Translations under genes and position numbers: made by a program | Part shown: positions 23,561 through 29,264 of the stretch, piece after piece | Position numbering within the stretch: position 1 is the first letter of the stretch | Layout: each line of letters starts with the position of its first letter | The notes under the pieces: generated by a model | Told to the model about the DNA's origin: nothing | Databases searched by the model: none | Seen by the model: only the letters and a program-made list of their open reading frames with translations | Assembly: GCA_026770585.1 (NCBI GenBank) | Contig: MU647244.1 | Location: forward strand, 29,803 to 59,066 | Direction: 5' to 3' | From: Baffinella frigidus | Taxonomy: Eukaryota > Cryptophyceae > Cryptomonadales > Baffinellaceae | DNA length: 29,264 bases

Positions 23561-23735
23561 GAAGGTTTTCCTGGTGAAATTCGAAGTTACTCATGAGTGA
23601 GTTTCATGATCGTCAAAGACTGCCAAAAGTTGATTATTTTCTTTTTTTCTCCTCCGGACGGGCACCAAAGCACCAAAGCACCAACGCCCGCCTCAGGTAC
23701 CGAAAACATTTTATGGCCCGTTTTTCGAGGTGTTC

Positions 23736-23833
23736 CGACGAGACCCAAAAAAGGTTAGAGGCACTTTTTTGGACTAACTTTCAATTCTGTTTCACAAAAG
23801 TGCCGCTAACTTTTTTTGGGTCTCGTCGGAAGA
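23736..23833. mobile_element. Hairpin element, TCCGACGAGACCCAAAAAA ends
   Basis: TCCGACGAGACCCAAAAAAG and CTTTTTTTGGGTCTCGTCGG are inverted; inner GGTTAGAGGCACTTTTTT / AAAAGTGCCGCTAAC continue the stem. Confidence 0.75.
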
Positions 23834-24032
23834 TCGTGTTCCCCTTGAAATCGCCTGCTTCACCACCCTCGTTATTTAGCAGGAAATCCAGAAATGGCTC
23901 CAATGTTATACCTACTGCACTGGAGAGCTAAACGCAATCCGAAAGCAACAATGCTTTCTTTGCAGTCCTTTCTACGGAAGGGCGTGTCGTTGGCATAGGT
24001 TGGGAGAATTTAAAACCTAAAGGACCTAAAGG

Positions 24033-24153
24033 ACAGGGGTACCTCGCTCATAAGAAACCGCCCCCCCGTAGGGCCCTACAGTAGGGCTATGCCTAGGGTC
24101 CTATGGTGGTCCTAGGGGGTTGGGCGGTTTCTTATGAGCGAGGTACCCCTGTA
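24033..24153. mobile_element. GGTACC-tip MITE, copy 7
   Basis: ACAGGGGTACCTCGCTCATA left and TATGAGCGAGGTACCCCTGT right, near-perfect arms. Confidence 0.92.
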
Positions 24154-24303
24154 AGCGTGAGTTTTCGAGGTGTTCGGATGTATGTAAATGGGCTTTTGTG
24201 CGACTGGTGGGCCTTCGAGATTTAGTCAACCCGCTGGTACTAAATTTAAACACTCAGGCCCCAAATCCGGAAATCAGCGAGGAAATCAGCGAGGTACCTC
24301 TTA

Positions 24304-24346
24304 AAGGGGTACCTCGCTGTTTTCCTATGAGCGAGGTACCCCTGTA
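24304..24346. mobile_element. Minimal GGTACC tip pair (43 bp)
   Basis: AGGGGTACCTCGCTGTTTTC and CTATGAGCGAGGTACCCCTG with almost no interior: an internal-deletion form made of the two tips only. Confidence 0.8.
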
Positions 24347-24466
24347 CAGGGGTACTTCGCTCATAAGAAACTGCCCCCCCCCCTATGACCACTGTAGGGC
24401 CCTAGGCATAGGCCTACTGTAGGGTCCTAGGGGGAGGCGCTTTCTTATAAGCGAGGTACCCCTGTA
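24345..24466. mobile_element. GGTACC-tip MITE, copy 8
   Basis: TACAGGGGTACTTCGCTCAT to TATAAGCGAGGTACCCCTGT. Shares its first TA with the end of the 43-bp minimal copy, so the two are tip to tip. Confidence 0.92.
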
Positions 24467-24533
24467 GCCTCTATGGGGGTGCACACATGGTGGTCATGTT
24501 GGTATCAGTACCATGCGCATCCTCAATACCCAG

Positions 24534-24645
24534 TACAGGGGTACCTTGCTCATAAGAAAGCGCCCCCCCCCAAGGACCACCGTAGGGCCCTCGGCATAGG
24601 CCTGCTGTAGGGTCCTGGCAGGCCTGGCAGGAGGCGCTTTCTGAA
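24534..24645. mobile_element. GGTACC-tip MITE, copy 9 with broken right arm
   Basis: TACAGGGGTACCTTGCTCAT left; after GAGGCGCTTTCT the right tip is missing, replaced by GAAAGGGTTTAAAGACTTTC. A GGCCTGGCA duplication is present before the arm. A hairpin AAGGTCG/CGACCTT (24672-24690) follows. Confidence 0.8.
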
Positions 24646-25200
24646 AGGGTTTAAAGACTTTCACCTGAAAGCCAAGGTCGTTTTTCGACCTTGACTTTCT
24701 TAAATGTGCCGAGTTCGCTCGATATCGGTCCTGAGGCAAGAATCAAATACTTAACTTAGGCACATACTTAACTTAGGCACACTTAACTTAGCCACATGGC
24801 CTTTTGAGCGGTGCAAAAAAATTAGAACTGATTTATTTGTTTATTTTCGGATTATTGAGGTGTCCGTCATGACTCTGCACCCACACAGGGGTTGCTCGTG
24901 AATAAGGACAAGCACCGACCTATAGTCCTACGCTCCACACGGTGGGCTCTGAGCGTTTCGTTGGGCCTGGATTCCAGGGTGTTACGTGACCAAATTGCAC
25001 CAAAAACATCTTCAAGCTAACTGCCCCAGGACAAAATCGACTTTTGATGAAGGTTCGTACCCCACTGTGTGGAAGGCTAGCCGTGGAGCATGATTTCGAG
25101 GTGATTTCCTTGCTCGGATAGCGAGGGGGTATGTAGACCAAGGATACGGGCGCAGAGACCGCTCTGTGCATGCCAGCATCGCAGGCAGGGTACAGTCGTT
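24646..25200. other. Non-coding region, minor repeats
   Basis: TACTTAACTTAGGCACA occurs about three times (24749-24795). CAAAATCGACTTTTGATGAA near 25031 recalls the AAAGTTGA words of other elements. No gene recognised. Confidence 0.4.
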
Positions 25201-25201
25201 C

Positions 25202-25468
25202 GGTGACGCGCCCCTCCCCTGGGACCACCATAGGGCCCTAGGCATAGACCTACTCCAGGGTCCTAGGGGGAGGCGGTTTCTTATGGGCGCAGTCGTTCGG
25301 TGACACAGCCGGTCCCAGGAAAGCAGTTCCGTACCCCTGTGAGCGAGGTACCCCTGCATCTCTCCACAAGAAACCGCCCCCCCCTAGGAACCTACAGTAG
25401 GCCTATGCCTAGGGCCCCATGGTGGTCCTAGGGGGGGGGCAGTTTCTTATGAGCGAGGTACTCCTGTA
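25202..25468. mobile_element. Two damaged GGTACC-family copies (10 and 11)
   Basis: 25202-25290 has the centre and right arm only. 25334-25468 has a scrambled left tip (GTACCCCTGTGAGCGAGGTA) and a good right arm ending GAGCGAGGTACTCCTGTA. The CAGTCGTTCGGTGAC word is duplicated at 25194 and 25290. Confidence 0.7.
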
Positions 25469-25566
25469 GGGTGTGCGTGACTTCTCTCTACGTGCTGTTG
25501 AAACCTAGCCTCAGTACTGGGAAATACATGGTGGACATGTTGGTCTCACTTAATGTCAAACCATGC

Positions 25567-25690
25567 TCTGACCTGACTCACGAAGGTCGCGGCATGCACT
25601 GACCTGGCTCACAAAGGTCGCGGCATGCTCTGACCTGACTCACAAAGGTCGCGGCATGCTCCTGACTCACGAAGGTCGCGGCACGGTTCA
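25567..25690. repeat. ~33-bp tandem repeat, 3-4 units
   Basis: CATG(C)(A/T)CTGACCTG(A/G)CTCAC, (G/A)AAGGTCGCGG. The fourth unit has lost 7 bases. Confidence 0.85.
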
Positions 25691-25945
25691 GGTCGGAATA
25701 CATGGTTCTGAGGTCAGGATACATGGTTGTTGGCTCGGGACACATGGTCGTGAGGACCGTGTGTCCCGACCTCACAACCATGTGTCCCGAGCTCAGAACC
25801 GTGTGTCCCGACTTCACAACCATGTGTCCCGAGCCCAGAACCGTGTGTCCCGACCTCACAACCATGTGTCCCGAGCCCAGAACCGTGTGTCCCGACCTCA
25901 CAACCATGTGTCCCGAGACCAGAACCGAGTGTCCCGACCTTTCCC
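25690..25945. repeat. 42-bp minisatellite
   Basis: Unit: CCGACCTCACAACCATGTGT then CCCGAGCCCAGAACCGTGTGTC. About four complete direct units (25767-25935), preceded by an inverted partial block (25695-25760, GAGGTCAGGATACATGGTTG). Because 42 is divisible by 3, several frames stay open and give PHNHVSRAQNRVSR-type repeats; these are not called as genes. Confidence 0.9.
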
Positions 25946-25950
25946 AGCAG

Positions 25951-26008
25951 CCTGGCCATTCTCAGGCCGTTCACTCCAAGCAAGGCTGGGTCCTGTCGGA
26001 CGGGAGCC
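25951..26008. repeat. 57-bp direct repeat flanking the cupin gene, downstream copy
   Basis: GCAGCCTGGCCATTCTCAGG, (C/T)CG(T/C)TCA(C/A)TCC, AAGCAAGGCTGGGTCCTGTC GG matches 27062-27117 with three or four differences, same orientation. Confidence 0.85.
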
Positions 26009-26094
26009 TACGTTTAAGCGGAACCTAGCCTACCTGGGGAGGTCAAGATTGGGATCTTGTCTGCGGGTGCACTCTCTGACGGGGGAGAGCAGCG

Positions 26095-26100
26095 TTTATT
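26095..26100 (-). promoter_or_regulatory. Possible polyadenylation signal for the cupin gene
   Basis: AATAAA on the minus strand, about 214 bases past the stop at 26314. Only a motif match; green algae often use TGTAA instead. Confidence 0.3.
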
Positions 26101-26313
26101 TATGACCGTGCATCCTTATCGAAAGGTCGGGCTCAGAGTAATACCCGACGTGGGGGTTTCTCCAGACGTATGAGTTGCCTCTCGAGAAACGACAGCCCCC
26201 CCCCAATGGCAGCAGAGCTGGGCCTCCAGAATCCGGGGGGGGCAGGCAGTACACTGCCTCGAGCTCGCTTGCGTGGTACGGTGTTGGCTGCGCGTGCAGT
26301 GCTGTGCACGGAC

Positions 26314-26880
26314 TCACTTCTTTTTGGACTTCTTCTTGGTGGGGCCCGGGACCGGCGCGCCGAATTTCTGGTGCTCTCCGCCCGTGTGCTTGCCCGCCTT
26401 GTAGCAGGCCGGGCACATGTCCTCCTCCCCATTCACGAGGTACGACTCCGGCTCGCAGTCGACCCCACACTTGTCGCACGCGATCGCAGCGGGGGCCTTG
26501 ATCTCGCCATCAGCCCCGAAGTAGTTGTACCGCTTCGTCATGCGCTCCGTCACGGTCCACTGGCACGCGAAGCCGTGGTGGAAATGGACAGAGTCGCCTG
26601 CGGCGAGAACCACTTCCTCTGAGCCGTCGTCGGGCGCGAGCGTGGCGCGGCCAGACACGATGAGCACCCGTTCAGTTGAGTAGTCCCCGTTATAGTTGAA
26701 CGGGAATTTCCCGCTGCCGGCGGGCTCGTGGGGGTGGGTGTCCGAGTCCCACAGGGGCCAGTCCGCTGCTGAGGCGACAAAGGCCGCGGGGACGTCCGCG
26801 GCGCTCGTGTGGGTGACCAGCGCTGCCATGTCGAGGCCTCCGGACTTGCGTTTGGGCGCGGCGGCCGCTTTGGCCGGCAT
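26314..26880 (-). CDS. Cupin_3-like domain protein with C-terminal zinc-ribbon-like motif
   Basis: 188 aa from ATG at 26878-26880. The frame stays open upstream, but that part enters the flanking repeat, so this Met (context GGAGAGATGCC) is preferred. Residues about 38-122 fit the Cupin_3 family (ureidoglycine-aminohydrolase-like small cupins): DWPLWDSD, YSTERVLIVSGRATL, a second-motif segment AAGDSVHFHHGFACQWTV (residues 93-110) and MTKRYNYFG. Such domains adopt a beta-barrel; the biochemical activity of stand-alone members is mostly unknown. Residues 135-159 carry CDKC, C142 and CPAC, likely a zinc site. Residues 181-188 are KKKSKKK-type, perhaps nuclear or nucleic-acid related; PKRK near the N terminus is also basic. 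Single exon in this reading; GC-rich like a true gene. Confidence 0.8.
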   Translation of the reverse strand: MPAKAAAAPKRKSGGLDMAALVTHTSAADVPAAFVASAADWPLWDSDTHPHEPAGSGKFPFNYNGDYSTERVLIVSGRATLAPDDGSEEVVLAAGDSVHFHHGFACQWTVTERMTKRYNYFGADGEIKAPAAIACDKCGVDCEPESYLVNGEEDMCPACYKAGKHTGGEHQKFGAPVPGPTKKKSKKK

Positions 26881-27061
26881 CTCTCCGCAGTGGGGGACCC
26901 AGGTGACTGGCTTAACGCGGGGAACTCCGCCTCCTCCCCCACTCCGCTGGCGATGACGCGGGCGGCGCTGTTGTTGCTGCGGGTGGTCGCCCTCAGCTGC
27001 TTTGCGGCTGCAGGAAGCGCGCCACTCTCCCGCCCTGGATCCCAGGCAGCTTTCATGCCCG

Positions 27062-27119
27062 GCAGCCTGGCCATTCTCAGGTCGCTCAATCCAAGCAAGG
27101 CTGGGTCCTGTCGGAGGGG
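27062..27119. repeat. 57-bp direct repeat flanking the cupin gene, upstream copy
   Basis: Partner of 25951-26008, about 1.1 kb away, on the 5' side of the cupin gene. Suggests that the gene lies on a duplicated or inserted segment or that its UTR ends were duplicated. Confidence 0.85.
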
Positions 27120-27309
27120 AGTGGGGCTCGGGGTGTGCGCCTTTCCGCCGAGGGGGCTGGGGAACCGGAATCGGCGGACAGTGCTGTATGCCGCTGTGGA
27201 GGGTGACGCAGCAGGAACCAACCCCCTCCGCCACCTTCGTCTCTCCCTTTCTTGGAACCAATTGTAGTCTCCAGGCCCGAGAAGATTCGAAGAGAGGACG
27301 CGGTACATA

Positions 27310-27429
27310 CCACCAGCCCTCAGAAGTGAACCAAATCGAACGATCTCAAACGTTGATTTCCCCTGCGTGGTAAATGCTGAGCCCACAATCCCCCATATCG
27401 CGATTTGGTTCACTTCTGAGGGCTGGTGG
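27310..27429. mobile_element. MITE, CCACCAGCCCTCA family, copy 3 (120 bp, TA-flanked)
   Basis: Perfect ~29-bp inverted ends CCACCAGCCCTCAGAAGTGA plus ACCAAATCG, flanked by TA on both sides (27308-27309, 27430-27431), as expected of Tc1/mariner-derived (Stowaway-like) elements. Interior GAACGATCTCAAACG is unrelated to copies 1 and 2. Confidence 0.82.
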
Positions 27430-27439
27430 TAGAGAGGTG

Positions 27440-27780
27440 TCGGATAGACAGAGTCTGAGTAAGATAAGATCCAAGCTTGGGGCGGGAGAGGGAAAGCGAG
27501 AAAGAAAGATGCAGAGGGTACTGGGGAGAGCGGCTGCGTCCAACAGCAACCCGTAGCAGCTTTTACCGGCTCCTTGCAAGATCCGGGAATGAAATGCTTT
27601 TTTTTGGATTTATTCGTAGGACCCTACGGTAGGAAACCCTAGGGACCTCGAATTGCTGACGGGAGATACCGATGAGATCTCATCGGTTTAGCTGAAAGTT
27701 GCTACATTGCCCGACCCGGTTATAAGCTGCTACGGGTTGCTGGTGGTTTGCTGGAGAAGCTGCAGGAAGCCTGTAACACC
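27440..27780. other. Non-coding region, nothing firm
   Basis: Small hairpins (GATGAGATCTCATCGG about 27671-27686; CCTACGGTAGG about 27624-27634). GGTTGCTGGTGGTTTGCTGG at 27734-27753 recurs at 28135-28155 as GGCTGGTGGTGGTTTGCTGG, each followed by AGAAGC. Confidence 0.45.
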
Positions 27781-27784
27781 ACAA

Positions 27785-27966
27785 GCTCTCACGCGTGAGC
27801 CCCTTAAGGTCTTCACGCGTGGGCACCTTACTTGAGCCGTTGATGGTTAAAAGGGTTTTTTAAAATGTTGAATCGATCACTGCCTCCACTTTACTACACG
27901 TTTGACGATCAACGGCTCAAGTCAGTCCTCACGCGTGAGCACTTTAAGGGTCTCACGCGTGAAAGC
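27785..27966. mobile_element. Inverted-repeat element with CACGCGTGAG boxes
   Basis: TTGAGCCGTTGATGG (27833) and CATCAACGGCTCAA-type inverse (27907-27921), with outer CTCTCACGCGTGAGCCCCTT and CTCACGCGTGAGCACTTTAA. Four ACGCGTG palindromic words. About 180 bp, no coding. Confidence 0.7.
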
Positions 27967-28020
27967 TTTTTGCTTGACCTGGAAGGAGGAGAAGTACCAA
28001 TGCCACAAGCCCTTGGAGGC

Positions 28021-28126
28021 GGCTCAAATAGTGTTTTGGGGCATTTTCGATTTTACCTTGGACCAGGGTCGGATCCGACCCCGATCCAAGGTAAAATCGA
28101 AGACTTTCCAGGGCACTATTTGAGCC
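28021..28126. mobile_element. 106-bp near-perfect palindrome, GGCTCAAATAGTG ends
   Basis: GGCTCAAATAGTGTTTTGGG.. and the inverse ..GGGCACTATTTGAGCC; centre CATTTTCGATTTTACCTTGG / CCAAGGTAAAATCGAAG with a TCGGATCCGA tip. A long open frame passes through (27865-28425) but is hairpin sequence. Confidence 0.8.
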
Positions 28127-28318
28127 ACTTGGGATGGCTGGTGGTGGTTTGCTGGAGAAGCGATACCCTAATCAGGAGAGGTACCGAGGTTGAGGGTGAT
28201 ACTTTGGCGTGCGTGAAAGTTGCGTGCTCTGCATGCCCCTCTGAGGTTCATCCGGGAACAAGTATTTTTCTTCAGCAAAATCTGCACGAAAATTACCACA
28301 CAGATGCTTCGGACGTGC

Positions 28319-28470
28319 CACTCGAGGCTGGAAGAGGGGGTATTCTAAATGTGGGGTTGTTAAAATTAGCACCAGTCACGGGCAGGCTTGGTCACGTTGC
28401 TGGGGGAATCCCCCCAGCAACGTGACCAAACGCCCCTATTTGTGTGAAAATTACTACACATTTTTTTTTC
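28319..28470. mobile_element. Inverted-repeat element, CCACTCGAGGCT family, copy 2
   Basis: CCACTCGAGGCTGGAAGAGG, GTATTCTAAATGTGGGGTTG, CACCAGTCACGGGCAGGCTT, then palindrome GGTCACGTTGCTGGGGG / CCCCCAGCAACGTGACC, CAAACGCCCCTATTTGTGTG, AAAATTACTACAC. The right CCACTCGAGGCT tip is absent, so the copy is truncated. Confidence 0.7.
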
Positions 28471-28574
28471 TTCACTTGACCACCAAAGGCCGCAGCCCTC
28501 CTCCCCTAGGCCCGGGGTTTTCGTCGGCGCGCTAGAACCGTTCCTACGGCCTACCGTAGTCAACACCGTTGGCT

Positions 28575-28790
28575 GAACTACCCTGAATTCAGGCTGTTAC
28601 CGATCAATGTGATGAAGTGAGCACGGCTCAGGCCTGGGGTCTGAGCCGTGGTTAAGTTGGAGGCAAGCCACATGGTGAATTTCGTATAAACGGTGCACCC
28701 TACCGTACGAAGTCAAGTCAGCAGGCTCAACTACCCTTAATTCAGGCCGTTGCCCATTGATTTAGGCCGTCACCCTATGAATGTGACGAA
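28575..28790. repeat. Scattered TTCAGGC(C/T)GTT tips and an inverted pair
   Basis: AATTCAGGCTGTTACCGATC, GTGATGAA, then GGCTCAGGCC/GGTCTGAGCC hairpin; AATTCAGGCCGTTGCCCATT, TTTAGGCCGTCACCC. Tips as in the 19723 element without its arms. Confidence 0.5.
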
Positions 28791-28813
28791 TAAACAGTGC
28801 CCTGCCCTTTCCG

Positions 28814-28870
28814 CAGTGCATGATGCGACGCTGCGCTGGGTTGAACGAGCGGTAACCCCCCCCCCTCCAA
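28814..28870 (+). CDS. Duplicated exon-like sequence, copy 1
   Basis: TTTCCGCAGTGCATGATGCG and CGCTGCGCTGGGTTGAACGA read AVHDATLRWVERAVTPPP on the plus strand. The second copy (29197-29264) reads AVHDATLHCVEPVVPPP. Changes at GAT/GAC, GTT/GTC and GAA/GAG are silent in this frame, a hint of coding. A pyrimidine-AG precedes both. Confidence 0.3.
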
Positions 28871-29089
28871 CTCATAAACCTCCACTAGCCCTACCGTGGA
28901 CTATCTTCGATGAATTATGCTCACCCCCTCAACCCCCACCAGCCCTAGCAAGTGGACTAAATCTGCCGTTTGCAGCTGGTGCAAATAATGCCCACCCGAT
29001 GACAGGCGGCATGGTCCACTTGTGAGGGCTGCTAGTCGACCCTCGTCTCTGACCTGAACCCACCACTCCTTACTAGCAAGGATTTGGGT

Positions 29090-29115
29090 CGCGGTCTTGC
29101 TGGCAACAAGACCGC
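29090..29115. other. Hairpin GGTCTTGCTGGCAACAAGACC
   Basis: GGTCTTG and CAAGACC separated by a CTGGCAA loop, followed by G-rich sequence. Not enough T to be called a terminator in this eukaryote. Confidence 0.5.
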
Positions 29116-29196
29116 TGGAGAGGGGGGTGGGAGGAGGGGGAGGGGGGGGTACCAGCCAGAGTAAGTTCTAGACCTAGACCTCCTCTCGCCAGTCCT

Positions 29197-29264
29197 TGCA
29201 GTGCATGACGCGACGCTGCACTGTGTCGAGCCAGTGGTACCCCCCCCCCCCCCCCCCCCCCCCC
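29197..29264 (+). CDS. Duplicated exon-like sequence, copy 2, running into poly-C
   Basis: CCTTGCAGTGCATGACGCGA then CGCTGCACTGTGTCGAGCCA, aligned with 28814-28870. It runs into about 25 C at the window end, so the frame cannot be followed. Confidence 0.3.

Larger units (their letters stand above)
22948..23880. mobile_element. Composite inverted-repeat element(s), ~0.93 kb
   Basis: The left end (TATTTAGAGAGGGTGGGGTA GCAGGCG) is the inverse of the right end (CGCCTGCTTCACCACCCTCG TTATTTAG). Near the middle (about 23212-23266) the palindrome CTGCTACCCCACCCTCTATT / TAGAGGGTGGTGAAGCAG carries two such ends back to back. This looks like two related elements joined at their tips, with a hairpin element at 22998-23096 and another at 23736-23833 inside. 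No transposase frame seen. Confidence 0.6.

Noticed and set aside
25578-26105. Open frames of 89-149 aa on both strands in the minisatellite
   Set aside because: The 42-base unit is a multiple of three and lacks stops, so repeats such as SRPHNHVSRAQNRV arise automatically. No start, splice or composition support.
26881-27261. Extended N terminus of the cupin protein up to Met at 27261
   Set aside because: The extension translates the 57-bp flanking repeat and Gly/Arg/Gln-rich GC sequence, whereas Met at 26880 directly precedes the conserved domain. It is probably the 5' UTR; an upstream exon cannot be excluded.
27865-28425. 186-aa plus-strand ORF
   Set aside because: It runs through three inverted-repeat elements, including a near-perfect palindrome, and shows no protein-like conservation with the second copy of the element at 15249.
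1-29264. tRNA, rRNA or snRNA genes
   Set aside because: I looked for tRNA B-box-like GGTTCGA(A/T)TCC, rRNA core words and snRNA boxes and saw none with a supporting fold. A tRNAscan-SE/Infernal run would be decisive.
1-29264. Autonomous transposon (transposase or reverse transcriptase)
   Set aside because: No frame shows a DDE/D, RNase H, RT or integrase-like motif. All elements seen are short and non-coding.

Overview
The window looks like nuclear DNA from a eukaryote with a repeat-swollen, intron-containing genome. A microalga is likely, possibly a green (prasinophyte-type) lineage, but this assignment is inference. Reasons: TTTAGGG-like heptads in several blocks, dense short inverted-repeat (MITE-like) elements, (GA)n/(TC)n microsatellites, minisatellites, a 630-base assembly gap, and short coding pieces bounded by GT..AG with pyrimidine-rich acceptors. 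There is no operon structure, no tRNA or rRNA that I can recognise, no CRISPR array and no long conserved ORF except one.

Coding content. The one convincing intact gene is on the minus strand at 26314-26880. It encodes a 188-aa cupin (Cupin_3-like) fused to a C-terminal four/five-cysteine zinc-ribbon-like motif and a lysine tail. A plus-strand, multi-exon, cysteine-rich gene is proposed at 7424-9825 (four phase-0 exons, the last beyond a 1.6-kb intron full of repeats). Other exon candidates are on the minus strand (3654-3753, 6719-6954, 17400-17493, 21412-21510, 22446-22924) and plus strand (15495-15662). Two sets of duplicated exons stand out. Family A lies at 15927-16839 (at least five copies or half copies of a 38-codon exon). 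Family B lies at 12304-14267 (a 44-residue terminal exon with at least four copies, one cut by MITEs and carrying an in-frame stop).

Repeat layout. 1-5.7 kb: heptad arrays, diverged direct repeats and four or five hairpin elements. 5.7-10.4 kb: two weak gene areas among repeats and two MITEs. 10.4-13.6 kb: swarm of two MITE families (tips GGTACC and CTTAAG) around the gap. 13.7-17.5 kb: the duplicated exon arrays with (TC)n-tailed repeats. 17.5-19.3 kb: duplicated segment and a large degenerate TTTAGGG block. 19.4-24 kb: more hairpins, two exon candidates, an AT-rich CATGATTTT repeat and a 0.9-kb composite element. 24-25.5 kb: second GGTACC swarm. 25.6-25.95 kb: 30-bp and 42-bp minisatellites. 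26-27.3 kb: cupin gene. 27.3-29.26 kb: hairpin elements, then duplicated exon-like sequence and a poly-C end.

The most interesting signals are architectural. MITE families with different arms share the same core; one core is inverted between two copies while the arms are not; and a repeat with an AATAAA motif and (TC)n tail lies directly before several candidate splice acceptors, which would fit an introner-like process. No new defence or metabolic system is visible. All exon calls were made by eye and no database was searched.
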